DNA from: Methylophaga pinxianii | GTDB lineage: Bacteria; Pseudomonadota; Gammaproteobacteria; Nitrosococcales; Methylophagaceae | DNA length: 45,632 bases | Direction of reading: 5' to 3' | Assembly (NCBI RefSeq): GCF_020447225.1 | Contig: NZ_JAJAEO010000162.1 | Coordinates: 1-45,632, forward strand | Program-made: the position numbers and the translations under genes | The notes under the pieces: generated by a model | Databases searched by the model: none | Seen by the model: the letters and a program-made list of their open reading frames with translations, nothing else | What the model was told of the DNA's origin: nothing | Shown here: piece after piece, positions 1 through 10,474 of the stretch | Position numbering within the stretch: position 1 is the stretch's first letter | Layout of the letters: the number at the start of each line of letters is the position of its first letter

Positions 1-1
1 A

Positions 2-427
2 AAAAAAATGGAACTAGAACAACAAAAACAGGCGGAAGAAGCCGCCAGAATAGCAGCCGAAAAACGTCGTAAACAGGCTATTTATGATCATAATCTGCTC
101 TCCGCGTATCAATCTGAACAGGACTTGCTCAATGAACGGGATGAAGATCTGCAATATCGTGAAAATCGCATTGAAATATTAAAAGCCAAACGCAAAGGCT
201 TGCAGCAACGTCTGCAACAAGTGCAACAGCAAGCAGCAGATAATGAGTTAAGTGGATTAGGTCTTAGTCCCAATCTGCAAAGCAGATTAAAAGCCGCGCA
301 GCAGGAGCTGGACAATAATCAGTCCAGCCTTCAACAGTTACAAACGGAAATTGATGCGCTCAATATGCAGTATGAACTGGATCAACAGCGCTTACGTGAA
401 CTGCTGGGTAAAGCGACTGCTGATTAA
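2..427 (+). CDS. Coiled-coil protein, 3' fragment (5' end outside window)
   Basis: The reading frame is open to the left edge, so the ATG at base 8 is probably internal and this is the C-terminal part of a longer protein. The visible ~140 residues are almost entirely Gln/Glu/Lys/Arg-rich heptad-like helix, with long runs such as [10 protein letters not shown] and [13 protein letters not shown], so a coiled coil is predicted. No catalytic motif or membrane segment is visible in this part. It ends tail-to-tail with hisC: the two stop codons overlap in the shared bases TTAA at 424-427. I do not recognise the family; a periplasmic or envelope-associated coiled-coil protein is possible but unproven. 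Confidence 0.7.
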   Translation, partial: KKMELEQQKQAEEAARIAAEKRRKQAIYDHNLLSAYQSEQDLLNERDEDLQYRENRIEILKAKRKGLQQRLQQVQQQAADNELSGLGLSPNLQSRLKAAQQELDNNQSSLQQLQTEIDALNMQYELDQQRLRELLGKATAD

Positions 428-1479
428 ACCAACAAGTCCAGCTGGCTCATCAATAATTGATTTTCTGTATGGTTACCAATACTGATACGTAAAAACTGAT
501 CAATCCTCGGCTTTTTAAAGTGGCGAACAATCACGCCTTTTTCCCGCAATCCTGCTGCTAATGTCGCAGCATCCTGTTGAGGATGACGGGCAAACACAAA
601 ATTTGCTGCCGAAGGTAAAACATCAAACCCCAACTCAGTTAAAGACTGGGTTAACCATTCACGCTCAGTAATAACTTGTTGCTGACACTGCTTGAAGTAG
701 GCTTCGTCCTGATAGGCTGCGACGCCTGCGGCAATTGCCAAACTATCAAGCGGATAAGAGTTAAAACTATCTTTTACCCTGACTAAAGCTTCAATCAATT
801 CTGGATGGCCCACTGCAAACCCGATACGCATACCTGCCAGCGAACGTGATTTCGATAGCGTCTGGGTAACCAGCAGATTGGGGAATCGTTGAGTTAACGG
901 GATGGCCGTTTCTCCGCCAAAATCGATATAAGCTTCATCAATGACCACCACACTGTCACGATTCATTTCTACCAGACGCCGAATATCATCCAGCGATAAC
1001 AAACACCCGGTCGGTGCGTTGGGGTTTGGCAGAATAATGCCGCCATTATCACGCTCGTAATCGGTTATTTCGATTTCAAACTCGGCATTTAATGGCACTA
1101 AAACCGATTCAATTTCATATAACTGACAATAAACAGGATAAAAACTATAAGTGACATCGGGGAATAACACCGGTTTTCCATGCTTGAAAAAAGCATTGAA
1201 AGCATGGGCTAACACTTCATCCGAACCATTTCCCACAAACACACACTCGGCTGGTACCTTATGGTAATCCGCAATTGCCTGTTTTAATGGGCCACCGTCT
1301 GGAACAGGATACAGTCGTAACCGCTCTGTTGTGGCCATACGGATCGCTTCCAGTACCTTGGGTGAAGGACCGAATGGGTTTTCATTGGTATTGAGCTTGA
1401 CCAGATTATGGCCGCGCGGCTGTTCACCCGGCACATAGGGTTCTAGTGAATGAACGAAATCACTCCAGAAACGGCTCAT
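424..1479 (-). CDS. hisC: Histidinol-phosphate aminotransferase
   Basis: This is a PLP-dependent class II aminotransferase that converts imidazole-acetol phosphate plus glutamate to histidinol phosphate in cytoplasmic histidine synthesis. At 351 residues it has the usual HisC length. Family signatures include [12 protein letters not shown] near the N-terminus, the NPNAPTG segment, the VIDEAYIDF strand with the PLP-contacting Asp/Tyr, the [15 protein letters not shown] segment holding the Schiff-base lysine, and the C-terminal FLRISIG arginine motif. Its ATG shares one base with the hisD stop (TAATG), which implies translational coupling. It is the last gene of the long minus-strand mla-murA-his run. 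Confidence 0.96.
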   Translation of the reverse strand: MSRFWSDFVHSLEPYVPGEQPRGHNLVKLNTNENPFGPSPKVLEAIRMATTERLRLYPVPDGGPLKQAIADYHKVPAECVFVGNGSDEVLAHAFNAFFKHGKPVLFPDVTYSFYPVYCQLYEIESVLVPLNAEFEIEITDYERDNGGIILPNPNAPTGCLLSLDDIRRLVEMNRDSVVVIDEAYIDFGGETAIPLTQRFPNLLVTQTLSKSRSLAGMRIGFAVGHPELIEALVRVKDSFNSYPLDSLAIAAGVAAYQDEAYFKQCQQQVITEREWLTQSLTELGFDVLPSAANFVFARHPQQDAATLAAGLREKGVIVRHFKKPRIDQFLRISIGNHTENQLLMSQLDLLV

Positions 1480-2766
1480 TATTTTTCCTGTAAACGATAC
1501 TCAGCACTGCGAGCATGCGCTGTCAGACTCTCACCACGCGCCAGTACTGATGCAATTTGTCCCAGGCTTTGTGCTCCTTGCGATGAAACCTGAATCAGGC
1601 TCGAACGCTTTTGAAAATCATAGACACCCAGGGGTGAACTGAAACGTGCAGTGCGTGAGGTTGGCAAGACATGATTAGGCCCGGCACAATAATCACCTAA
1701 TGCTTCAGGAGTATAACGTCCCATAAAAATTGCACCTGCATGACGGATTTGTCTGGCCATTTCCATTGGCTCATCCACTGACAGCTCCAAATGTTCAGGC
1801 GCAATATAATTACAGACCTCTACCGCTTGTTGCATATCCTCAACCAGAATCATGGCGCCTCGATTTTTCAGCGATGTTTCAATAATCGCCTGGCGTTCCA
1901 TTGTCGGTAATAATCGGGTAATTGAATCTTTTACTTTCTGCAGAAACTCAGCATCAGGAGAAATCAGAATTGATTGAGCATCTTCATCGTGTTCAGCTTG
2001 TGAGAACAGATCCATGGCGATCCAATCCGGATCCGTCTTGCCATCACAAATCACCAGAATCTCTGATGGACCGGCAATCATATCAATACCAACGGTACCG
2101 AAAACCATGCCTTTGGCCGTGGCCACAAAGATATTGCCCGGACCGACAATTTTATCGACCTGCGGAATGGTTTCAGTCCCATAGGCCAATGCCGCAACGG
2201 CTTGTGCACCGCCTATAGCAAAAATACGATCAACACCGGCAATCGCTGCTGCCGCTAATACCAGATCATTTACTTCATCATCGGGAGTAGGTACCACCAT
2301 GATTAACTCTTGCACACCTGCCACTTTGGCAGGGATAGCATTCATCAACACCGATGAAGGATAAGCCGCTTTACCACCAGGTACATATAATCCAGCACGG
2401 TCTAACGGAGTAACTTGCTGGCCCAATAAAGTGCCATCGGCCTCAATGTAGTGCCACGATTCCTGTTTCTGATGTTCATGGTACTGTCGTACACGATCCG
2501 CTGCCTGCTCCAGCGCCTGACGCTGCGCAGCCGGGATAGATTCCAGAGCAGCGGCCGCCCGAGTCAGAGGAATCTCCAAATCCGTCATCGCAGTGGCTTT
2601 AACACGATCAAACCGCTGGCTATACTCAATAACCGCTTGATCTCCGCGCTGTTTTACGTCCACTAAAATAGCTCGAACAGTATCTGTAACTGCTGTATCC
2701 GACACATCTTCCCAAGCCAATAGCTCAGAAAGCTTTGACCAGAAATCAGCTTGTTTGAAGTTTAAT

Positions 2767-2783
<17 letters not shown>
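1479..2783 (-). CDS. hisD: Histidinol dehydrogenase
   Basis: HisD carries out the two NAD-dependent oxidations of L-histidinol to L-histidine and is a zinc enzyme. The 434-residue length is normal. Clear family blocks are [16 protein letters not shown], the [13 protein letters not shown] segment, [10 protein letters not shown], the [10 protein letters not shown] block with zinc and catalytic His/Gln/Asp residues, and [11 protein letters not shown] near the C-terminus. The ATG at 2783 lies inside the last codons of hisG (17-base overlap). The order hisG-hisD-hisC behind murA is common in pseudomonad-like gammaproteobacteria, and no separate promoter is evident between the genes. Confidence 0.97.
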
Positions 2784-4729
<1,946 letters not shown>

Positions 4730-4954
4730 TTAGCGAGAGACACCCGTTTTGAGTGACAAGGCATGCACAGCACCACTGCTGAAACTGTCTCCCAAGGTCG
4801 CTTTGACCATACGGTGTTGCTCGATCAGGCTTTTTCCAGAGAATGACGGACTAAAAACCCGAGCATCAAAATGCTGGCCATCTTCACCAAACACCTCAAC
4901 ATCAGCATCAGGTAAGCCTGCTTCTATCATTGCTTTGATATCTGCTGCTTTCAT
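4730..4954 (-). CDS. ibaG: BolA/IbaG family protein
   Basis: This small (74-residue) cytoplasmic BolA-fold protein belongs to the IbaG (YrbA) branch. BolA-family proteins pair with monothiol glutaredoxins and take part in iron-sulfur cluster handling and acid or envelope stress responses. Visible family features are the N-terminal helix (IKAMIEAGLPDADVEVFGEDG), the strand HFDARVFSPSF, and the SLIEQHRMVKATLGD helix carrying the conserved histidine. The position between mlaB and murA is the same as in E. coli, which supports the IbaG assignment over BolA proper. Gaps of 30 and 23 bases to its neighbours suggest one transcript. Confidence 0.92.
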   Translation of the reverse strand: MKAADIKAMIEAGLPDADVEVFGEDGQHFDARVFSPSFSGKSLIEQHRMVKATLGDSFSSGAVHALSLKTGVSR

Positions 4955-4977
4955 GTTTCACCACTTAATTTATAAAT

Positions 4978-5274
4978 TTATTGCAGAGGAAGAAGTTCTT
5001 CCAATCCGCTTGCTTCCGCCATCGCCAACATTTGAGTAGGCATATTAAAATAACGAATTGGTTTATTTAATTTCTCAGCTTGACGCATCCATTCAATCAA
5101 TAGCGCCAAGCCCGCACTATCACTTCGTGTGACTTCACTAAGATCAACATCCAGAACGGCGATATCCGTAAATAACTCTTCGGTCATGTCGATCCCGTTT
5201 GCTGCCGTGTCAAACGTTAGTTCTCCCGAAACCAAAATACGTTTCGCGACTTCATCAAAAATCAGATTCATCAT
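4978..5274 (-). CDS. mlaB: MlaB STAS-domain subunit of phospholipid ABC transporter
   Basis: MlaB is the cytoplasmic STAS-domain protein that binds the MlaF ATPase and stabilises the MlaFEDB complex, which moves phospholipids between inner membrane and periplasm. The 98-residue protein shows a STAS-like alternation of strands and helices and the key loop around RSDSAGLALLIEW, equivalent to the anti-sigma-antagonist phosphorylation loop. Sequence alone would only say STAS domain; the position after mlaC gives the specific call. Its ATG overlaps the mlaC stop by four bases. Confidence 0.92.
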   Translation of the reverse strand: MMNLIFDEVAKRILVSGELTFDTAANGIDMTEELFTDIAVLDVDLSEVTRSDSAGLALLIEWMRQAEKLNKPIRYFNMPTQMLAMAEASGLEELLPLQ

Positions 5275-5897
5275 CTGGCTTTATCATTTCGTTTGGACAA
5301 GCTTTCAATTAACGCATCCATACCGTTGGTGCGAATATCACGATTGAAAGTAGAACGGTAGTTTGTGACCAAACTGATGCCTTCAATCTTGACGTCATAC
5401 ACTTTCCATTCATTATTTTTGTTTTTGTAGAGAGCCAACGCCATGGGAATAGATGGACCATTAGGCTGAACCACTTCCATCGACACGTTTACCCGACCTG
5501 TTTCAATATCGTCACGGAAAGGTAAAAAGCGAATCTCTTCGTTGGTGTATTCCAGCATTGCCGTTGAATACGTCCGGACTAGCAACAAACGAAACTCTTC
5601 CACGAACTTGGCTTGCTGATCAGCCGAAGCATCGCGCCAACTCCGACCCAATGCCAATCTCGCCATCCGCTCAAAATCAAAATGGGGGATGAGAATATCC
5701 TGAACCAGGGAGTAGATTTTTTGCGGATCACTTTGCAACTCTGCTTCATGCTCTTTAAGTGCTTTCAGCATATTGTCTGAGGCTTCTTTTACCAAAGCCT
5801 GAGGTTCCGGCATCGCCTGTGCGGAAGCACTAATCGTAATAAAGCCTAAAAACAGGGCCGTCAGGATCTGAGTGGAATATTGCTTGATTCTAATCAT
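5271..5897 (-). CDS. mlaC: MlaC periplasmic phospholipid-binding protein
   Basis: MlaC ferries phospholipid across the periplasm between outer-membrane MlaA and inner-membrane MlaD. The chosen ATG at 5897 gives MIRIKQYSTQILTALF, a signal peptide with likely cleavage after the ASAQA region. An AGGTG ribosome-binding site lies about 6 bases upstream, just within the mlaD 3' end. The mature part matches the Tol-tol/Ttg2-type MlaC family: IPHFDFERMARLALGRSWR, the FRLLLVRTYSTAMLEY segment and the late KVYDVKIEGISLVTNYR block. The longer frame up to 5936 would place a charged extension before the signal peptide and is unlikely. mlaA is not in this window. Confidence 0.93.
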   Translation of the reverse strand: MIRIKQYSTQILTALFLGFITISASAQAMPEPQALVKEASDNMLKALKEHEAELQSDPQKIYSLVQDILIPHFDFERMARLALGRSWRDASADQQAKFVEEFRLLLVRTYSTAMLEYTNEEIRFLPFRDDIETGRVNVSMEVVQPNGPSIPMALALYKNKNNEWKVYDVKIEGISLVTNYRSTFNRDIRTNGMDALIESLSKRNDKAR

Positions 5898-5898
5898 C

Positions 5899-6363
5899 TT
5901 ATTCACCTTCTGCTGTGCTGTATAAGAACTGGCCAATTACCTGTTCTAAGACAACTGCCGGTTGAGTTAAATCAATAATGTCACCATCCTGCAGGAAGAA
6001 ATCATCTGCCCCCGGTGACAAACTGATGTACTGCTCGCCTAATAAGCCTGCTGTAAAAATACTGGCAGACGTATCTATAGGAATGTTGTCATATTGTGGA
6101 TAGATATTAATGGTGACTTTCGCATCATAGGAGTCTGGATCCAGTGAAATAGAGGTTACGCGTCCCACTCTCACTCCGGCCATTGTCACTGGAGAACGTG
6201 CTTTCAACCCGCCAATGTTCTGGAAGTGAGCGACCACCTCATAGCCTTTTTCATCGGTAAAGTCGCCTAGATTACTTACCTTCATTGCCAGAACGAATAA
6301 TGCGGCAATGCCAGCAGCTACAAATAACCCGACAAGGATTTCGGTACTTCTTTTCGAATTCAT
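5899..6363 (-). CDS. mlaD: MlaD MCE-domain lipid-binding subunit
   Basis: MlaD is anchored in the inner membrane and forms a hexameric ring of MCE domains that passes lipids to and from MlaC. The 154-residue protein has one N-terminal transmembrane helix (about residues 8-27, EILVGLFVAAGIAALFVLA) followed by a single MCE domain. Conserved segments are FQNIGGLKARSPVTMAGVRVG and the ASIFTAGLLGEQYISLSPG block. The ATG abuts the mlaE stop. Its length is somewhat shorter than E. coli MlaD (183 residues), the shortfall being in the C-terminal tail. Confidence 0.95.
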   Translation of the reverse strand: MNSKRSTEILVGLFVAAGIAALFVLAMKVSNLGDFTDEKGYEVVAHFQNIGGLKARSPVTMAGVRVGRVTSISLDPDSYDAKVTINIYPQYDNIPIDTSASIFTAGLLGEQYISLSPGADDFFLQDGDIIDLTQPAVVLEQVIGQFLYSTAEGE

Positions 6364-7146
6364 TTAAATATCTCCAAACATCAACGCAGTCAGAACAAAG
6401 TCCAGGCCGAGAATAGCGAAAGCGGAATGGACAACTGTCCGCGTTGTGGCACGTCCCACACCTTCAGATGTTGGGGAGGCATCATATCCCTCAAACAAAG
6501 CAATCCAGGTGACAACAAAACCAAAGACAATACTTTTCACAACACCATTCAGAATATCTTCATACCAGTCGGTTTTGGCCTGCATTTGTGACCAGAAAGC
6601 GCCATCATCGACTCCGAGCAGGCCATGCCCAACCAAAAATCCACCCAAAATACCGACAGCACTAAATATAGCTGCCAATAATGGCATGGAGATCAAACCA
6701 GCTAAAAATCTTGGGGCAATGATGCGACGCATCGGGTCGACAGCCATCATTTCCATACCGGATAACTGCTCAGTACTTTTCATCAAACCAATTTCAGCCG
6801 TCAGCGCTGACCCGGCACGGCCGGCAAACAACAACGCGCTGACAACGGGTCCAAGCTCTCTGACCAAAGATAATGAAACCAGCACCCCGAGAGATTCTTC
6901 GGCGCCAAAATCGACTAGCGTATTATACCCTTGAAGACCGAGTACCATGCCGACAAATAAGCCTGATATCAAAATAATCAGAATCGACAACACACCGACA
7001 TAGAATAATTGCTGAATAACCAGGGAAAAACGGAATACCGAACTTGGAACCCCTGCCAGCATCTGCATCAAGAAAATATGGCCTCGACCAAGTCGCTGAA
7101 AAGTATTAATACCCCAGCCACCGAGGCTGCGCAGCAGCTCAATCAT
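6364..7146 (-). CDS. mlaE: MlaE permease subunit of phospholipid ABC transporter
   Basis: MlaE is the inner-membrane permease of the Mla lipid transporter. The 260-residue protein has five to six hydrophobic segments. It carries MlaE-family motifs such as [12 protein letters not shown], the [20 protein letters not shown] block, and the [13 protein letters not shown] coupling helix that contacts MlaF. Its ATG overlaps the mlaF stop by four bases (ATGA). The whole run mlaF-E-D-C-B is contiguous, so the transporter genes here are complete apart from outer-membrane MlaA. Confidence 0.96.
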   Translation of the reverse strand: MIELLRSLGGWGINTFQRLGRGHIFLMQMLAGVPSSVFRFSLVIQQLFYVGVLSILIILISGLFVGMVLGLQGYNTLVDFGAEESLGVLVSLSLVRELGPVVSALLFAGRAGSALTAEIGLMKSTEQLSGMEMMAVDPMRRIIAPRFLAGLISMPLLAAIFSAVGILGGFLVGHGLLGVDDGAFWSQMQAKTDWYEDILNGVVKSIVFGFVVTWIALFEGYDASPTSEGVGRATTRTVVHSAFAILGLDFVLTALMFGDI

Positions 7147-7949
7147 CGTTTTTCCTCTGCATTCAACAGGTCTTTTTTAAACTCATTACCAGGATAATGA
7201 AATGGAACCGGCCCATCAGGTAAACCTTGTAAAAACTGTTTAACCCACTCAGAACCTGAATTCTTGAGCGTCTCCGGTGTGCCTTGTTCGATGACTTTGC
7301 CACCGGACAACAGATAAATCTCATCGGCTATCTGAGTGGTTTCAGCGACATCATGAGAAACAATGATACTGGTCAGCCCCATTGCATCATTGAGGCGACG
7401 GATAAGATTAACCAATGTGCCCATCGAAATCGGATCCTGTCCGGTAAAGGGTTCATCATACATAATCATCATTGGATCGAGAGTCACGGCACGTGCCAGG
7501 GCGACTCTTCTGGCCATACCACCAGACAGCTCTGCAGGCATCAGATCCCGGGCATTCCTCAAGCCGACAGCCTGCAGCTTCATCAGCACTAAGTCACGAA
7601 TCATCGATTCGGGTAATTTGGTGTGTTCGCGTAGCGGAAAAGCTACGTTTTCAAAAACATTTATATCCGTCAGCAAAGCGCCACTTTGAAACAGCATCCC
7701 CATTCGCTTGCGCAATTCATAAAGCTTTGAATGAGACAGTTTGTGAACATTCTGACCATCGACTTCAATGCTGCCGCGATCGGGTTTGAGTTGGCCGCCG
7801 ATGAGTTTCAGCAGAGTTGTTTTTCCGGTGCCGCTCGGCCCCATGATTGCGGTTACCTTGCCTTGGTAGATATCAATATCTACGCCGCTGAAGATAACTT
7901 TGTCTCCACGGTTAAAATGCAAATCCCTGATTTTGATCAGTGGTGCCAT
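7143..7949 (-). CDS. mlaF: MlaF ATPase subunit of phospholipid ABC transporter
   Basis: MlaF is the cytoplasmic ATPase that drives Mla lipid transport. All ABC motifs are visible in the 268 residues: Walker [10 protein letters not shown] near residue 37, a Q-loop (MLFQSGALL), the signature [14 protein letters not shown], Walker [14 protein letters not shown] and the switch histidine in IIVSHD. The C-terminal extension after about residue 240 is typical of MlaF and contacts neighbouring subunits. It is the first gene of the minus-strand operon; its promoter should lie in 7950-8151, the divergent spacer shared with the SRPBCC gene. Confidence 0.96.
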   Translation of the reverse strand: MAPLIKIRDLHFNRGDKVIFSGVDIDIYQGKVTAIMGPSGTGKTTLLKLIGGQLKPDRGSIEVDGQNVHKLSHSKLYELRKRMGMLFQSGALLTDINVFENVAFPLREHTKLPESMIRDLVLMKLQAVGLRNARDLMPAELSGGMARRVALARAVTLDPMMIMYDEPFTGQDPISMGTLVNLIRRLNDAMGLTSIIVSHDVAETTQIADEIYLLSGGKVIEQGTPETLKNSGSEWVKQFLQGLPDGPVPFHYPGNEFKKDLLNAEEKR

Positions 7950-8151
7950 TATTTATTGCCGATATCAAATATAAAGACCGCTAATTTTCTTGAATCGCTG
8001 ATACTAAGTCAAATCGCTGTGTGGAAAATCCAACCGGTATCGGCTAAAGTGTTGTCGCCATGTTCAGTTTCAGGAACTTGTACAGTCATCGTTGACTCGA
8101 ACTTTCTGTAAACATTTTGGCAAATAACCGATCAAACGGAGACTTTTAAGA
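7950..8151. promoter_or_regulatory. Divergent spacer between mlaF and the SRPBCC gene
   Basis: This 202-base spacer must carry the start signals for the minus-strand mla operon and the plus-strand SRPBCC/beta-propeller genes. GGAG around 8139-8142 serves as ribosome-binding site for the ATG at 8152. A TTGACT at about 8093 could be a -35 element for the plus strand, but I see no good -10 at the right distance. No clear operator or palindrome is visible. Confidence 0.4.
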
Positions 8152-8715
8152 ATGAAGAAATTTTTGCAAATCGTTGCAGCCACCGTTATTGCTTTACCTC
8201 TGGTAGCAACAGCTCACGGCCCAACTCGCCAGGAAGTTGATGAGAAAATTGTGATTAACGCAGCACCAGAAAAAGTCTGGGGCATGCTCAAAGACTTCAG
8301 CGCCATTGATAAATGGCATCCAGCAGTAGAAAAAGTTGAAATGAAGGATGATAAGGTTCGAGTTTTAACGCTGAAAAGTGAAGGCAACCCAACTATCACT
8401 GAAGAGTTGGAAAAAATTAATGACGAAAAAATGTCTCTGATATACAAAATCACGGATATGAGTGTTGTTAAGACGATTACTTTCAATAGTAAAGATACTC
8501 CTTATTACACACTGCCTGTTTCAACCTACAAATCATGGATGTTCGTAAAAGAAGTCGATGGTGGTACGGAAGTAAGATGGCGTGCTAAGTTTTATCGGTC
8601 TTTCATGGACAACCCGCCTGTACCAGAAGGTCAATCTGATGCTGAAGCGGTTGAAGCCGTTACAGCTGTTTACAAAAGTGGTTTGGAAAATCTGAAAAAC
8701 ATCATGGAGAAATAA
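8152..8715 (+). CDS. Secreted SRPBCC (START-like) protein, MxaD-like
   Basis: The 187-residue protein begins with a clear signal peptide (MKKFLQIVAATVIALPLVATAHG, cleavage near residue 21), so it acts in the periplasm. The mature part is an SRPBCC/polyketide-cyclase-type fold: EKIVINAAPEKVWGMLKDF, the DKWHPAVEKVE turn and a long C-terminal helix. MxaD, an accessory protein of methanol dehydrogenase in methylotrophs, has this architecture and an AHGPT-type mature start, so that family is the best guess; a generic SRPBCC protein remains possible. Its stop overlaps the next ATG (TAATG). An intrinsic terminator follows 33 bases later, inside the downstream gene. Confidence 0.75.
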   Translation: MKKFLQIVAATVIALPLVATAHGPTRQEVDEKIVINAAPEKVWGMLKDFSAIDKWHPAVEKVEMKDDKVRVLTLKSEGNPTITEELEKINDEKMSLIYKITDMSVVKTITFNSKDTPYYTLPVSTYKSWMFVKEVDGGTEVRWRAKFYRSFMDNPPVPEGQSDAEAVEAVTAVYKSGLENLKNIMEK

Positions 8716-9707
8716 TGCGAATTTCTGCCAAGGAAAACGCATTTCTGAAAGCGACCCTTAATCGGGTCGCTTTTTTTGTGCTCACTGCTTTTAGTCTGAC
8801 GACTTATGCCGAGCCCGCAAATTATGCGTTTATTACCAATCAACTAAGTAACGATATCAGTGTCATTGATATCGATAAACAAGTTGTTGTCAGTACGATC
8901 TCTGCGGGCAAAGCGCCTGCTGGAATTGCGCTGAGTCAGGATGGGCAAAGAGCCATTGTAACGAACCCTGACAGCCAGAATATATCAGTACTGGACGCGA
9001 AACAGTTTACTGAGATCAGCCAGATTCCGGTAGGCCAAGGCCCAGTAGGAATTGCCACCAATCATGATGGCAGCATTGCCTATGTTGCCGATTGGTATGA
9101 GCATAAAATCAGCGTGGTTGATGTCAATAAGCAACGAATTCGCCACCGCATTGATGTGGGTAAATCTCCCGCAGGCATCATTTATGATGAACCCAGAAAT
9201 CGGCTTTACGTTGCTAATCGTGATGATAATACGGTGAGTATGATTGACGCGAAGAGTCAACAGGTTTTGGCTACAGTCGCCGTGGGTAAATCGCCGTTTG
9301 GTCTTGCATTAACAGCGGATGGTCAACGTCTTTTCAGTGTGAATGTTCAGGATAGCAGTGTCACGATGATTGATACGCAAAACTTAAGCGTCGCAGCGAC
9401 TATCGCGGTTGGTGAATGGCCTTATTGTGCCGTCAGCAGTCCAGATGGCAAGTTTCTTTATGTGACCAATCAGGATGAAAACAGTGTCTCCGTTGTAGAT
9501 ATTGCTGCGGCTAAAAGCATCAACACTATTGATGTCGAAGACAGTCCGGAAGGTATTGATATCTCCGCCAATGGCAAGCATTTGTACGTATCAAACTGGG
9601 GTGATGACAGCGTTTCTGTCATAGATACCACTACCGGTGCTCGAGTTACTGATATCAAAACCGGAAAAGGCAGCCGCGCTTTTGGTGATTTTATTATCAG
9701 TCAATAA
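8715..9707 (+). CDS. Periplasmic YVTN-family beta-propeller protein
   Basis: A 330-residue secreted protein. Residues 1-32 form a signal peptide whose hydrophobic core (VAFFVLTAFSL) ends in TTYA. The rest is about seven repeats of ~42 residues with the pattern YVTN/YVAN...SVIDxxxxxxxxxIxVGxxPxGIAxxxDG, i.e. a seven-bladed propeller. Such proteins are often found with PQQ or cytochrome c electron-transfer systems, but the ligand cannot be read from sequence. The ATG at 8715 overlaps the upstream stop. It is preferred because later starts would lose the signal peptide, even though an intrinsic terminator (8749-8777) lies within these codons. Confidence 0.88.
   Translation: MRISAKENAFLKATLNRVAFFVLTAFSLTTYAEPANYAFITNQLSNDISVIDIDKQVVVSTISAGKAPAGIALSQDGQRAIVTNPDSQNISVLDAKQFTEISQIPVGQGPVGIATNHDGSIAYVADWYEHKISVVDVNKQRIRHRIDVGKSPAGIIYDEPRNRLYVANRDDNTVSMIDAKSQQVLATVAVGKSPFGLALTADGQRLFSVNVQDSSVTMIDTQNLSVAATIAVGEWPYCAVSSPDGKFLYVTNQDENSVSVVDIAAAKSINTIDVEDSPEGIDISANGKHLYVSNWGDDSVSVIDTTTGARVTDIKTGKGSRAFGDFIISQ
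8749..8777 (+). terminator. Intrinsic terminator inside the beta-propeller signal-peptide codons
   Basis: GCGACCC (8751-8757) and GGGTCGC (8764-8770) pair perfectly around the 6-base loop TTAATC, and seven T's follow (8771-8777). Flanking AA/TT extend the stem to nine pairs. It is placed to end the SRPBCC transcript, yet it is also codons 12-21 of the next gene; the T tract encodes Phe-Phe of the signal-peptide core. Confidence 0.85.
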
Positions 9708-9712
9708 ACTCT

Positions 9713-10468
9713 GTGACAATTCAGATAAATACGCTGGCGGTGACCGATCCGGCCTTAGATGATAAGGCGGCTTTTATCGCTGATCAGTATCAGCTTGAAT
9801 TGACGCCTCTTGATGCAAATAGACCTCAACTGGTTTTAACCGATCTCAGATTGGAAATTCGAGCACCTCAGCTTGGTGGCCCGATCTTTATTGATTTTGC
9901 AGCCGGTAAAAATCAGCATCGGCGCCAATTTGGCGGCGGTCGTGGTCAACCCCTGGCGAAAGCCGTTGGACTCAAACAAGGTCTTAATCCCCATATTATC
10001 GATGCAACGGCTGGCTTTGGCAGAGATGCATTTGTCTTTGCCAGCCTCGGGTGCCGGGTGACGATGATTGAGCAGCACCCCTTGGTGGCCGCTTTATTAG
10101 AGGATGCACTAAAGCGCGGGCAGAGCGCTGCAGAAACCGCGCAGATTATTTCACGCATGCAGCTTCATCATGGCAATGCGATGAATTATCTGGCTACACT
10201 GAATGAAACCGACCGAGCAGATGTCGTTTATCTGGATCCGATGTACCCCGCCCGAGAAAAATCGGCGTTAGTTAAAAAGGAAATGCAGCTTTTACACCAA
10301 CTGGTCGGGCCCGACAATAATAGCGAAGACTTGCTTAACCTTGCCCGTCGAGCAGCTTTGAAACGAGTCACGGTAAAAAGGCCCAAAGGCGCAGAATATT
10401 TTGCCGGGCAAAAACCGCATGTCAGCATTGAAAGCAAAAATACCCGCTATGACATTTATACGGGTTAA
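9713..10468 (+). CDS. rsmJ: 16S rRNA (guanine1516-N2)-methyltransferase
   Basis: RsmJ (YhiQ) methylates N2 of G1516 in 16S rRNA using S-adenosylmethionine. The 251-residue protein carries the family blocks FIDFAAGKNQHRRQFGGGRGQ, the SAM-binding motif IIDATAGFGRDAFVFASLG, the acidic strand end VTMIEQHPLVAALL, and the catalytic-type DVVYLDPMYP motif. Translation starts at GTG 9713, five bases after the stop of the beta-propeller gene; no ATG fits better. It converges on rarA with a six-base gap. Nothing suggests a functional link with the upstream secreted proteins. Confidence 0.93.
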   Translation: MTIQINTLAVTDPALDDKAAFIADQYQLELTPLDANRPQLVLTDLRLEIRAPQLGGPIFIDFAAGKNQHRRQFGGGRGQPLAKAVGLKQGLNPHIIDATAGFGRDAFVFASLGCRVTMIEQHPLVAALLEDALKRGQSAAETAQIISRMQLHHGNAMNYLATLNETDRADVVYLDPMYPAREKSALVKKEMQLLHQLVGPDNNSEDLLNLARRAALKRVTVKRPKGAEYFAGQKPHVSIESKNTRYDIYTG

Positions 10469-10474
10469 TTTGCT

